DNA of 64,000 nt, from positions 62,001 to 126,000 of the forward strand of contig JAQMWT010000521.1 of assembly GCA_029834535.1 (NCBI GenBank), in the 5' to 3' direction. The notes under the pieces were generated by a model, which saw nothing but the letters and a program-made list of their open reading frames with translations, was not told where the DNA came from and did no database searches. This DNA is from Chrysophaeum taylorii (Eukaryota > Sar > Pelagophyceae > Pelagomonadales > Pelagomonadaceae). Every line of letters starts with the position of its first letter. Position 1 is the stretch's first letter. The position numbers and the translations under genes are program-made. This document shows positions 42,720 through 54,827 of this stretch, piece by piece.

Positions 42720-45700
42720 GGTGGTGGAGGAGGATACGAGAAATTGCTACATCGGCGAGATCTCCTCCGAACCTGCAACCGCAAGTCAAGCGTTGGGAAC
42801 AACACAAGCACCGCCGGTAGTTGCCGCGGGGAAAGGGTCACCCCCGAAGCTCTTCAAGGCGCTCGAGAGAAGACTAGCACACGTAACGTGCTCCGTACGA
42901 TCGTCGACGACGAGATCGTACGCCCGCGCGAAGACACGCACAACAACAAAAGAAGGGTACCCAGCCGAGACAACATCTCTCGGTATCACCACCAGTTTGG
43001 GAACTGAGTGGCAAAGAAGCTCCCCGACGTGGTCCTGAGCGGAGCGTCGAACGCGGCATACGTGTGAAAAACGTATATTTTGCGCGGAATTTGGAGACGA
43101 GCATCGACTCGCCCGAGGACAACCAAAGAGCCGACCACCGGAAAAGAGTGAGCGGAGTCCGAGAAGACGGGCCAAGCCAAACAGAGGCACTGAAAGAGAC
43201 AGCGTCAGCAGCAATGCCGAAGCGGCGCATCATACGAGAGAAAGACGTCCCCCGCGACGCCGGGAGAGAAGGGGCGGAAGAAAAAGAGACCCCGCCGACG
43301 CAGCCACCCGCGCCGGCGCCGGCCGCCGCACACGAGCCAGGCCGAGAAACCGAAAGACCGGCAGAAGCCGAAGAGAGAAAAGACGAAGAGTCGACGGGCG
43401 AGCAGCCGAGCGCCCCGGCCACGACTCGAACCGAACCCGCCGATGAGCGCGCCGTCGAAGGCTCCCGAGCAGTTCGCGAGCTGCGGGCGATGGTATCGTT
43501 GCTCCAAGACCAGATGCAGCAGCGCAATCGGCAAGATGAAGAAGTGCGAAGCCTGCTGCGAGAGCGGATCCGAATACAAGATGAGGAGAGTCGAAAGCAA
43601 GCGCAAGAGCGCGAGGAGGAGCGCGATCGGTTTGCAAACCGAGAGATACAGAAGCAGGCGCAAGAGCGCGACGAAGAACGCAGCTTGATCGCCCAAGAAA
43701 TCGCGGCGCAGATCGAAGAGGCGGCGACGGCTCGACTCGAAACCGCGACCCGTGAGGAGAAGGAGGCCCTTCAGAACGAGCTCCGACGCGCTCGCGAGGA
43801 CGCGCAGCACGCTCGCGAAGCTGCAGCGACCGAAATCCAACATCTTCGGGAGGAGATGCGCTCGCTCAAGACGCGTCGAGAGCAGCGAGCGCAACCACCG
43901 CGACCCGAATCACCTCGCCCGACTCGAACCACGACGAATCCGACTCCGAGCCGCCGAGCAGCGAACCGCCGGTCCGACGCGCGGAGCAAGCGAATCGTCC
44001 GCGAGCCCACGAGGAAGAGAAGGAACCCACGGAAGCCGACAAGATCGTCGCCGCACTGGTGAGAGCCGCCACGGGCCGAGGGCTATCCACCGCCGCCCTG
44101 GCCTCCCGAAGATACGAGGACGCGGCTGCCCCGAGGCACCGACGTCTCAAGCTGGAGATGATCAAGCTGGACATCGAGGGCAAAGACCAGCGGCAGTTCG
44201 ATCACGAGGCCGCCCTCATCGTCGGAGAGTTGTCGAAGGACCACTATTCTATTAGCTCGCTGTCGTTTGGCGTCGCGGACGACGTGCGCCAGGCCGTGCT
44301 ACCTACTACGTTGGAGGAAGGGCGAATGGCGGCCGAGGCACTGTGTACCTCGTTCGGCCACCCCGAGTCGTTCTATCTGCAATTCCACGCCGACAGCCAG
44401 ACGCCGTACAAGGAACAGATCCGACAGCTTCGCGACACGAACCTCTCCCACGTCCAGCGGATCCTCCGGCAGCTCCGCCAAGCCTGCCGAACCGCGCCTC
44501 GACCGGAGGAAGCCTTCCACAAGGTCCGGAACATCACGCAGGCCACCACGCCGAAGAAGGAGGGCGAATCTTGGGTCCTGACCTACCTCAAGTCGCTGCA
44601 GAAGGAGGCTACGGCCTATACAGCGTTGACGGGAACGTCGATGGATAGCATCGAGATGATTCACTCACCAAATGAATGACCGCCGGACTGGCATCGACGA
44701 AGCTGCAACAAAAGATTCATATGGGGCGGTGCGATCAGCCTAGATTACAGTACAACACCTTCGCAGATGTACAAAGTCTAATCCTCCGGCACGAGATCCA
44801 GCTTTTCAACGCGTGGCAGAAGGCACACCCCGGCAAGACCACCAACCCGCCGCCATGCGACCCGCGCGACCGCAAGAAACCCGGCGCCTACGCGACGCAA
44901 CAGGAAGAGCCAGAGGTAGACGATGATCCGAGGCCCAGTATGCGAAACAAGGACACATGGACGCAGAAGATGAGCAACCGCGGAAACTACAAGATCGACC
45001 ATACGCGAAACGCGGATGGTTCCCTCCGATGCCCGCGCCCGAACGCGTACAAGCAAGCGATGAAAGCGCGGCGACGGCAGGGACAAGAACCCATCCTTTA
45101 CGGAGCCTGGAAGAGAGAACAGAAAGTAGCACGACCCAACGGCGACCGACGACCGCCCGCGAATGCGAACGCCACCGCCTCGCCGGGTACTGGCATGGTG
45201 CAGGTCAACCAGGTCGAAGCGATCGTCGAGCGCATGCTCGCAGCGCGAAACTCCTCGAGCTCGAGTACGCAATCCTCGATGGACTACGCGGGGTCTTTCT
45301 TTGGGCTTCAATCGAGGGACGGAACCGCCGGATGCTCCCTCGCCGACGCCACGCCCCTCGGGTCGGCCAGCAGCACCGACGGAGAGTTTTTTGGAGCCCT
45401 GCGGCCGGTCTCCGTGCCCCCGGTGACACCACCGAAAATGCCGGGCCCCCCGAAGCGGACGTCGATTTGGAGCAAACGGTCGACCCGCGCTCGCTCGCCC
45501 CCCAGGTGCCCGATGCCGATCAGCCAGATCCCGGGGAGAACGCGCGATCGCTTCTAGTTGAGTCGACCCTCCGAAACGCCGCCGACCTCGAGCGGAAACT
45601 GTGCGAGTCGAAATATCCTCGGTCGCCAGCGACACCTCCGAAACTTCGAGTTCGCACGCCCGAGAGGATGTTGCCAGTCGAATCAGCGGCGCCACCACGC

Positions 45701-47959
45701 ACGTCCCGCACGAATCGGACACGGACGTCTCCGGCCTCATCGAGGACACGTCCGACAGCGACGACGACTCCGACTCGAGCACGGACGCGACCAATGAGCA
45801 CTCGTGCGACTCCGACAGTGATAGTAGTGACCGCGACAAAGACTCCGACCCCGACGCGAACCGAACGGGATCACCGGAGGCAAATTCGCGCGACGATGAA
45901 GAACTCCCCGACCTCATCGACGATGACACCGATTTGGACAGCGACAGTTCGGACGAACGCGAAAGTCAACCCGGAGAGTTGTTCCAAGCCTTAGTCAGTC
46001 ATCCGCACGGACCCAAAACCGCCAAGGCAATAACAGATGCCCTTCTCCAAGCTTCTGCGAACCCGCGCCGACAAAAAAAAACCTGCGGATGCGGTCGGCT
46101 ACGTGCCCGACCGAAACGACCACGACGCCACCGGCAGCACAACCGACAACGATATCATCCCCGATTCAACGTCGACGGCGACGCCGCACTCTCCCCCAAG
46201 GGGGTACCCGCCGCGGACACGGCCGCGATATTGGCAGCGGAAACAGCGAGTCGCCACCAGTCGGAAACAGCGAGTCGCCACCAGTTGAGGAACCGATCAC
46301 GCCGGAAGAACCTGAAGGATCGGACAAAGCAGCCGAAACCGACAGGGATCCCTCGCGCGGAGCTCGAGAAGAGACAAGCCTCGAGGAAGTTCCCGGCTCG
46401 AGAACACCCCGCGTGCGGCAAAGGAGGAGCGCCAGATTGAGAACTCCGCGCCGAGTGTTGGGGATACGGACGAGAATCCAGCAACTCTGGAACAAAAAGA
46501 GTCCAGAGCGCACCCGAATCCCTGATTCGAGAGCGCGAAGAAAGAGGCCGGGGATTGCAGCGAGGAGAATCCAGGAGCTACCCGCCGACCCGCGAACGCA
46601 CCGACAGAACTGGTGGTCGAGAGCCCGCCGTCTCGTCGCGGGACGCGCGCACGTATCGATGCCGATGGCAGGGACAGAGGACGACGCGATGTGCATGCAC
46701 TCATCGTTCAACGCCGAAACGATCGACAGAGACCTGCGCGTCCTCAACTGCTTGGAAGCCGGCTTCCTAACGTTCGTGCCCATCCATATATTCGACAAAA
46801 CGGGCAAATCATCGTCTGCCACGGTGATTGGGGTGGACGGAATGGCCGACGTCACCTACATCTGTCGCGACCTCGCCCGCCTAATGAGGAAGCGAGGCAT
46901 GTTACTGGACAGCGGCAAGCTGCCTTTCGAGCGCACGCTCTTCGGATCGGGAAAGAACGCGTCCTCGATTTCTGAGTGGATCGCCCTGCGAATATCCGTA
47001 TCGGACGAAATGGCCGTGCCGGTCGTCGCCATCGTGGTACACACACTTTCTGCTGGGAGCCCGCGACATTCGAGCCTTGGGCGCCGTTGTCGATTACCCC
47101 CGAGACCGAATTTCCTTTTTGCGAACCCAAACACAGTCTTCCAGATGATGAAGCTACCGCACGCAGGGAAGATTGTTCGGTCACCCGCCATTCTCTTTCG
47201 GGCAGCCTACGAAGCACACCCCGTCGTAGCGCCAATTTACGGGTTCCGGGGGCAAGCGCTGCGCAGAGTCGGAGTCAAGGTGGCGAGAGAGCTCTTCCAC
47301 CCCTACTCACGGCAGAGGAACTCCTCTCGCCGCCTCCTCAGCGGGCGTCGGCCGCCATCACCTTATAGCCGAGGACCCATCTATGCCGAGCAACGACCCG
47401 AAAACGTCCGCGCCCGAGATCCGAGCGTTCGCAACCGGCTCCCTGCGCATCGACCCCGGTCGAACCCACAACATCCCGGTCAAGCGCTGAGCCAAGCGCT
47501 CAAGCCCGGAGAAGCCTTCGTCGCCACCGCGCCAAGCGTGGAGCACCTCGGCGTCGTCGCCGGAACCTGCTCGACACATGACCGCTCCGACCCGGCCGCG
47601 GTGGCCATGTCGTCGATGGACGACACGCCGATGTCGATCCTCCCAGGTCAAGAGCTTGCACGAGGGGAAATCGTCAACTGCCAAGAAGAAGTTCAGGTGA
47701 CAACCCCGCGGCCAAGCGCCGACCCTGGAAACTCACATGAAAGCGAGCACGAGGGCACGGCCTCCTTCACGGTCTCGGTCACCAGTGATCCAACTCCAGA
47801 CCCCGGAGAAACAGACGGCCAAGCATTTCGAACGTCTTCAGTCAAGCCGCGCCTGCAAGGCTCGCAGGCGCAAGAACCGCCGAAGTCCCGGCCTGCCGAA
47901 CAAGCGATCATCGACAAGCACCAGGCGCTCTATTGGATCCCGGAGAACGTGACGCCCGT

Positions 47960-48480
47960 CGTGATGTTCTTCGGCGGGATTGGAGGGGGCACCCAGGGTA
48001 TCTACCGGAGCAATGAATGGTTCGGAACCGCGTATAAATAAGGTCGTGCTCGTCATCGACGCATCCGACACACCGCCAAATAAATCAATGAGAGAAATTT
48101 TCCAGAAATACCCGTCGTCCAGCACACCCTCGGCGGTCGGTACGACAGGGTCCTTTCTCTGGTCAAAGGTTACCTGCATGAAAGCCTATGGCCCACGGCA
48201 CTTTTCGTTGGCACGCCCCCATGCGTCGATTCCGCCTTGTGCAACCTTACGGCCCGCGACGCCGGGAAAGGAGTCTCCGCGACCAATTGGACCATCAAGC
48301 TCTTCCAGCTCTCCGGAGTAGGACGCTGGATCATCGAGCACGCACCTTCCATCCGCTCGAAAATCACGCTGAGGCAAGGTTTCATCACCGTCGTCGACTT
48401 ATGGACGACGACGACGCCGGACCTCATGAGCACCCGTCGGCGCATGATCATCACGAGCTGGCATCTTCAGCTCATCCGAC
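47960..48480 (+). other. DNA cytosine-5 methyltransferase-like part of the gypsy element
   Basis: Motifs appear in the order of C5-methyltransferases. Motif I: FGGIGGGTQG at ~47970-47999. Motif II: VVLVIDAS at ~48043-48066. Motif IV: GTPPC at ~48210-48224; the Cys of PPC is the catalytic nucleophile in the family. Motif VI: WIIEHAP at ~48327-48347, with IE in place of EN. Motif VIII: TRRR at ~48432-48443. The stretch CVDSALCNLT.RD after motif IV also occurs in the copy at 12021-13620. The part lies between the protease-like and reverse-transcriptase parts. A Dam-type adenine methyltransferase (as in DIRS elements) would show D/N-PP-Y/F instead. A substrate-recognition region, if any, should lie in the linker downstream. 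Confidence 0.78.
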
Positions 48481-51400
48481 GTCCCAAAACGTGCGGCACT
48501 ATTCAAGATACCTTCGCCGCCAAACTCGGACTCGACCCTGCGCAGCCTATCATCCAGCGCAGCAACTATGGATGGATGCACGCGAGAGGCCACGGTACCG
48601 ATAATACACCATCACGCGGAACGGGGTACGAACGGGGCGCCTTCGGACACCAAAGCACTCAAACTAGAGGTGCTTGCGGAGGCTCTCACAATGCCGAGCG
48701 ATCTCGCATGGGGTAACCTCGCAGTCACGGACCGAATGAAGCATCTAGCTGCCGTGATACCCCCGTCTTCCATGGCGTACATAGTCCTCGACGCACACAA
48801 CGCGCTCCCGCCCACGCTCCGCAACATCGGAATGGCGCGCCCGAACGTAGTCGTACCCACCGACAAACCCTCCGAAACATACATCATCGAGCGCGCCCGC
48901 TCCGACCGCGCCCGCGTTGGAGCCACCGCACCCGAGCCCCGAAGCGCCCTTGTGAACGTTTCGACTCGCGCAATTCACTGGGTGCCGAACCGCGACCTCC
49001 AGGATAAAGCGAAATGGCAACCGCCGGACCTTCCTTTAACCCCTCCGAAGCCCGTTGCATCAGGGACGACGCACTCATCTTCCCAAGGGGGTACCCGCGC
49101 GAGCAAAAACGATGCAACCTCGAAAGGCGAACCAAGGGACGGAAAACTAACCAAGGAACCAACGAGCGACAAGACCAAAGAGCCCGCCGCCCGGTTCAAA
49201 TACGAGGAATGGTTTGACGTGCCATGGAAAAACGCACCCCGGGACGACGACGGCGCACCGCTACCGCAACAGCCCAACCATCTGAAAGGGAACGAGGCCA
49301 TGGTTCACCCCACGAAAGAAGAGGTGGACAAGGCCGTCGACGAGCTAGGGGCATCCCGAACAACCCGCACCTGGACGAAGATGCCAAACTCATGTTGGCG
49401 CACCGCGTTCGATACTCCCGGGCGTTCTTCGATCCCGTCATGAGACCTGTGGATTCTGACCGGTATCCCTCCGATTCAAAGACGCGGACCCAAAACCCAT
49501 CAAGATGTCGCCGTACCGCCTCGCTCCAGCCAAGATCGAATGCCTTCGACAGCAGATCGCCGAATGGCGCCGAGACGGAGTCGTAAGACCTGCCAACTCC
49601 CCTCGGGGGTTCCCGATCTTCATGCTTCCGAAGAAAGGGGCAGAGCTCGGGACATCTAACGCTCCCCGCGCGGCCGTCGACTTACGTCCGCTCAACGATC
49701 AGTTGGTTGCAGACAGAGGGCCGAACCCGCCGCAAGAGGACGCCCTAGCGTTCCTGGTCGGACGAAGGTTTCCGGACCTCGATCGACATTCGGTGGGGGT
49801 ACCACAACCTTCGACTGGACCCGCAGGCACAGGACGCCGTGACGATGGACAGCCCGCTCGGAGCCCACAGCTTTCTCCGAGACTGCCCTTGGGAGTGAAG
49901 ACCGCGGGAGCCCTCTTCTGCAGGCAGATGACAGCCGACCTCGCGAAATGGACGTACCGCGACCTGGTCAGCTTCATCGACGACATCATCATAGGAACGA
50001 ATAACGTCCACGATCATTTGCAGTGCCTGATCGAAGTCCTCTCCCACTTGGCCTCCAAAGGATACAGTGGCCAGACAGCCAAATTCCACTTGCTCCAAGA
50101 CGAAATCGAGTTCCTTGGTCATATCTCAACCCCCGACGGATTGAAGCCTAACCCCAAAATGTCGGAAGCACCACGAAAGATGCCGATTCCTGGGACGCTG
50201 AAGAAAACCTCCCCGAAGACGCAAATCCGTTCGTTCATCGGGATGAGCAACTACGGCCGGAGATACATCAAGGACTATTCAAAGATCGCGGACCCCTTGC
50301 GACGCCTGACGTTGGAGGAAGTGCCGTTCAAATGGACGCCAGAGTGTGCCAATAGGCGTGGGACACCATCATCGACGCACTAGCGGATTCCCGCGGAGTG
50401 TACCATCCGGATTACGACCTCCCCTTCCACATCAGGACCGATGCCTCCAAAGACGGTCTCGGAACTTATCTCTTCCGAATCGTCGAAGTCCAGGACGACA
50501 AGGGTCACACCGGTCGCGAAGAACGAGTTATCGAGTACTGGAGCCGAGCGGTGCCCAAAGAGATGCGTAATTACGAGCCGCGCCGTCTGGAGCTCCTGGG
50601 AGTGATCCTGTCCCTCGAACACTTCCGCCCGTTCATCGAAGGCCGCCGAACCGTCCTCGAAACCGACCACCGGAATCTGACATTCCTCCAGAACACGACC
50701 CACTCCACCGGACAGCTCGCCCGATGGGCAATGCGGCTGGCCAATTTCGACCCCGAACTCGGTTATAAGCCCGGCAAGTCCCCGAGGATGAGCATCCCCG
50801 ACTGCCTCTCGAGGAATGGGATCGACCATATCATCGAGACCGACGAATTCGGAGACCCGCTCAATCACGCGTACTTGGTCGTGCAAGAGCTGCCGCTCCC
50901 CGACGGCGAAGCCTGATGTCACGTCATCCTCAACTTGATGCAGACCGAGATACCCGAGGACCTCGAAGACCCTCCGGATGATCCGATGGGTTACGCCGCA
51001 TCGCACGCCGCGCAACATCGCAAGAAAGTGGCCCTGCGGTCGCGCAAGCCACCGTTTCAAACCGACGTCGGGCTACAGAAGGAATTCATCGACAAAATCC
51101 CTGACAACATCTCACTGGAAGAGATTGCTGAAGCCCAAAAGGATGACCCTCTACGGGATAGTATCCGCACCGGGGATGAACCAAAGCGATGCTCGCCGCC
51201 GATTCGGAGCCAACGTCCGATATGATGTATGGAAGGGAGTTTTGTACCGGTACGACATCGACCTCCGCCCTCTGATCGTCGCGCCCGCAACCTTGCGAGA
51301 GAGGATCATGCGCATCCACCACAGTTCGCCCCTGGGAGGACATCTCGGACGCGATAGCACCGTCAACGCGATCGCCGAACGGTTCTGGTGGCCGCGCATG

Positions 51401-52937
51401 TCCCACCAGGCTGGAGTCTTCGCCAACGAATGCCTAGTTTGCCAAAAATCGCGACGAACCCCGGAGCCAAAGCGAAAAGGGATGCTCCAGCAGCCGATAT
51501 ACGACGGAGACGGCGCCGTTCTGTGCACGGACCTTTTCGGACCTCTGCCGAGCGCCGGCAAGTCCACGTACATCCTCGTGATGTTCGACCCGTTCTCGCA
51601 CTACTATCTGGTCTTGGACGTCATAAGCACCAAGTACGCCGAAGCCATCTTAGAATCCTTCGTGCGAAACATCCTCCTTCAGGGATTTATTTCTCCCGCG
51701 TATGATCCTCACCGACAATGGTCGCGAGTTCGTCAACCGGTTGCTACGGGCCTTCCTCGTAGAGTTCGACGTCCGGTACAGAACGACGATACCGTACCAC
51801 GCCCAAGCGAACCCCGCGGAGCGAGTCAATCGGTTCCTCAAGGCATTCCTCCGAGCCTGCCTCGAAGGTCGCAGCGTCACCGACTGGCCGGCCTTCGTCC
51901 GGTACGTGTCGTTCTGCTACAACCGAAAGTTCATCCCCGGCACGCAAATCTCCCCGTTCGTGTTGCGTCTGAACCGGCAGCCGATGTTGCCCACGGACTA
52001 CACCTTGTTGGTTCAGCCCGATCCTGTTCTGCCGCGACACCGATCCGACGCCCTCCTGGAGATCAAGCAAAACTTCCAGTATTACTCGAAAGGTCGTCGC
52101 GGAAGCACACGAGCAGGCCAAGAAGACGCACAAGCTCGCGTACGACGCCGATAACATCGATGTCGAATACAACGTCGAATCGCGCGTGCTGCTGTACATT
52201 CCGCAGTCCCAAAACCAATTTCGGACCGGAGTGGCGCGGTCCCTTTCTCATAACCGAGCGCCTTTCGCCCGTCTCGTACAAGATCCGATCTGTTTACGGA
52301 GCCGCCGAGGAGCGAATCGTATCGGTCCAACAGATCACCCCAGTATCGATGCCTCCCGCACTCGACGCCACGATTCGTCGTCCGAGCCCCGGATTCCGCG
52401 ACGAGTACGAGCGCGGCAAGCTCGTCATTTTCCGAATCCCGTCGGCCCGAGACCCCGATTGGCGCAAGAAGCTCTACGTCGCCGAGGTTTTCGAAGACTA
52501 TGATGATCTTCAAGACCGAGTCGCCCTCCACTTTTACTCCGACCTGGGCTCGCGCGACGACCCATCGTATTTCGACCCGACCTCCCTCAGCTTGAGTGTG
52601 TCGCACGCCGAGCCCGGAATTCAAGACGGCACTCGGTCGCGGCTTCACTCGCACCGAGAAACTAACACCTCAGTGCACTCCTTGCGTAACCGACTTCGCC
52701 CCGGACGAGATCGACGTCCTGGTTCCCCGGTTCAAGCTCCAGGGTAAATCAGTTCCTCCCCCGATCGTCCAGCGAGTCAAAGATATTCTCGCGCATCGCG
52801 CGCGCCAAGAACAAGAACAACTCCAAGCTCAACAACGCGATAATCAGACGCGCACTCAAGTCCCGTCCACCGACGGTCCGCGCCGAAACTCTCGTCAGTC
52901 GCACCACCGCCGTCGCTGAGGACAGCAGCTCCCATCA

Positions 52938-52949
52938 AAGCAGGGGGGT
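52938..52949 (+). other. polypurine tract of the gypsy element
   Basis: AAGCAGGGGGG-type purine run ending just before the 3' LTR at 52952, the usual site for plus-strand priming in LTR retrotransposons. Confidence 0.7.
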
Positions 52950-52951
52950 CC

Positions 52952-53277
52952 TGTGGCGGTAACCCTTACTTACACCGCCATCCTTACCCCTAGTTCTCTC
53001 AAGTTCTCTACCCCACTTCCCGTTTACTGGACTCTACTTCAACCCCTGACGCACGTATTGCAACGCCACCAGGCGCTTCCCTCTTTCTTTCAAATCGACT
53101 AATCTCAACCACAAATAATCATTTCACGAGTCTTCGGATTGAAGCTCGTGGGCAGTTTGAAGAAGTTTGATCGACAGGAAGGAAGCGCTCCTCAACCCGC
53201 TCGGCACCCTCGAGACGTCGAGGACACAGTCGAAGCAGGGTAAGAAGTCAGCGCGCATAATCCTCTTTCCTGCCGCA
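52952..53277 (+). repeat. 3' LTR of the Ty3/gypsy element
   Basis: About 326 bp, matching 42408-42719 with few substitutions and one longer indel. Followed about 80 bp later by the second Helitron fragment. Confidence 0.92.
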
Positions 53278-53356
53278 GTGGAGCGTAAATGTGTGTCGAA
53301 AAGCCGCCGGGCTTCGTACGCGTTAGATTGGCGACGTGGGAGGTTAGGGTTAAGTC

Positions 53357-54405
53357 TTAACTACTAATCGACAGATCCTAACTACTAATCGACAGATGTT
53401 TGTCTGTCTGTTTGTCTCTTTGTCTGTTTGTCCCTCGATTTAGGGTAAGGATCAGGTAGGCGCGAGAGTAAGGATCAGGTAGGCGCGAGAGCCAGACAGT
53501 GATCCTCCAAGCCGTCTACGGCGACCTCGCAGACTATTTCCACGACCCGCGGCGGCTCTTTCAGCGCGCCATTCTCACGCCCCGTCGAAACGATGTTGTC
53601 GATGCTGACAACGCGCGCATGACCGCGGCCTTTTTTTCCCGGAGACGAGGCGTCGGAGTTCTTTTCGGCCGACTAGGTTGGGTCGGAAGCCGACGCCTCG
53701 CTCTTTACAGTCGAGTTCGACTCCCTGACAACCAACGGCATGCTGACTTTGATCGCGAGCTTAAAGTCTTCGCAACCTCGACCCGTCGCACGGCCACTGC
53801 AACGGTACCAGATACATGATTGATCGTGTCGTTGTCACCGAGGCTCCTCCAACCTGTATCCCGTAAGGCCCGCCGACGCCAAACGATCGACAAGAGCCAG
53901 GGCCAGACGCCCCGCGAGGTCGGCGTCCTCTTGGCGAAGCCCGTCTTCTGCCACGTCCAGCTCTACGTGGCTCTCTGTCGATCGGCAACCCCGAGGATAT
54001 CCTCTTCTGAGTCGACGACTCCACCCTACCCCACACGTGCTGCGCGATACCGATAAGCCCCCTCCCGGCGTCTACACGCGCACTATAAGTGAACTTACTG
54101 GGACCACGTGAACTTACTGGGGTTTGAGATTGGGACTAGGTGAACTGAGTGACCAGGTGAAACTGGGACCAGGTGAACATACTGGGGTCTTTAGAGTAAA
54201 GGGTTTTAGAGTAAACTCAAAGGTTGGCGGCGCGTGCGGATCAAAGCAACTGAGATTGGCGGAGGCGAGAGCGACGAGCTCAAAGGAGTTGGTGTGAGCT
54301 AGGTGAACTTACTGACCAGGTGAACTTATATGAAACTTACTGGGACCAGGTGAACTTACTGGGGTTAGAGATTGGGACTAGGTGAACTTACTGACCTGCA
54401 CTTGT
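53357..54405 (+). mobile_element. Helitron fragment, copy 2
   Basis: Collinear with 15249-16305, very similar over about 1 kb. It starts with a small duplication of TAACTACTAATCGACAGAT and a TGTC/TTTG microsatellite. The coding relics include HDPRRLFQRAILTPRRND (53540-53590) and DKSQGQTPREVGVLLAKPVF (~53886-53945), followed by QLYVALCR. This is closer to the functional Helitron helicase end (KSQGQT...VGVYLP.PVFSHGQLYVALSR) than copy 1. The frame is interrupted, so it is a pseudogene. The 3' part, 54080-54400, again consists of degenerate AGGTGAACTTACTGG repeats. Its right end lies only about 16 bp before the upstream element of the YCII gene. Confidence 0.82.
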
Positions 54406-54420
54406 ATTAAAAAAATAACA

Positions 54421-54436
54421 CTTACCCTCATCCTAA
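54421..54436 (+). promoter_or_regulatory. CTTACCCT-type element before the YCII gene
   Basis: CTTACCCTCATCCTAA ends 16 nt before the ATG at 54453. It is close to the elements before the U-box/LRR gene (minus strand, 18303-18318) and the arylsulfotransferase-like gene (minus, 63697-63711). Confidence 0.45.
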
Positions 54437-54452
54437 GTTCTTCAACCCGAAT

Positions 54453-54785
54453 ATGCGTCGCGCGCTCTTGCTCCTCGCCTCGGCGAAATCGCTCGCGCCG
54501 ACGAGATACTGGGCGCTCCGGTATACGTACGTCGAAGGCATGCTCGAGAAGCGAGCGCCCTATCGCGCCGCACATCTCGAAGGCCTCCAGCGCCTTGGCG
54601 AGATGTGCGCGCTCGGCGGCGCCTTCAACGACCCCTGCGACGGCGCCGTCGTCCTTTTCCAGAATTGCACCAAGGACGAGGTCATTGCCTTCGCCGAGGC
54701 CGACCCCTACGTCATCAACGGCCTCGTTCCGACCTGGTCGGTGTCGGAGTATGTCGCAGTCGTCGGTGCGCTCAAACCCGAGTAG
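54453..54785 (+). CDS. YCII-domain (YciI-like) protein
   Basis: A 110-residue intact frame, a normal length for the family. Residues ~18-105 fit the YCII fold, a ferredoxin-like alpha+beta barrel. RAPYRAAHLEGLQRLGEMCA has the conserved histidine (His41), then GGAFNDPCDGAVVLF, and FAEADPYVINGLVPTWSVSEY has the conserved Asp-Pro (Asp84). The His/Asp pair is thought to form an active site, but substrates are mostly unknown. The N-terminus is Arg/Ala/Leu/Ser-rich (MRRALLLLASAKSLAPTRYW) with no acidic residue, which could be a mitochondrial or plastid presequence. The next gene's ATG lies only 42 nt after the stop on the same strand. Confidence 0.9.
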   Translation: MRRALLLLASAKSLAPTRYWALRYTYVEGMLEKRAPYRAAHLEGLQRLGEMCALGGAFNDPCDGAVVLFQNCTKDEVIAFAEADPYVINGLVPTWSVSEYVAVVGALKPE

Positions 54786-54827
54786 TAGAAACCCTAATCC
54801 TCAAACCCTTACAACCGTTAGACGTCG

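Larger units (their letters stand above)
42408..53277 (+). mobile_element. Ty3/gypsy LTR retrotransposon encoding a cytosine-methyltransferase-like domain (fossil)
   Basis: About 10.9 kb with both LTRs. Parts in order: coiled-coil, charged gag-like region 43064-45560; acidic/Ser-rich region to ~46440; protease-like region ~46680-47100 (weak); methyltransferase-like part ~47960-48480; a linker also present in the copy at 12021; reverse transcriptase ~49500-50340 (RRDGVVRPANSP, IFMLPKKG, LVSFIDDIIIGT, FLGHIS); RNase H ~50400-50840 (RTDASKDGLGTYL, ETDHRNL); integrase ~51240-52170 (HHSSPLGGHLGRD, CLVCQKSRRTP, ILTDNGREF, YHAQANPAERVNR); and a C-terminal module. The gypsy order RT-RH-IN is clear. 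The LTRs are about 97% identical by eye apart from one indel of about 15 bp, so insertion is moderately recent. The copy is broken, with several interruptions. No matching target-site duplication was found. Confidence 0.93.

Noticed and set aside
43205-46855. Antisense frames across the gypsy gag-like region (such as 43205-43894 and 44778-45929)
   Set aside because: They mirror the Arg/Glu-rich sense coding sequence and have no domain support.
47960-48480. Dam-type adenine methyltransferase, as found in DIRS elements
   Set aside because: The catalytic motif is PPC, not D/N-PP-Y/F, and the element has LTRs, RNase H and a DDE integrase rather than a tyrosine recombinase.
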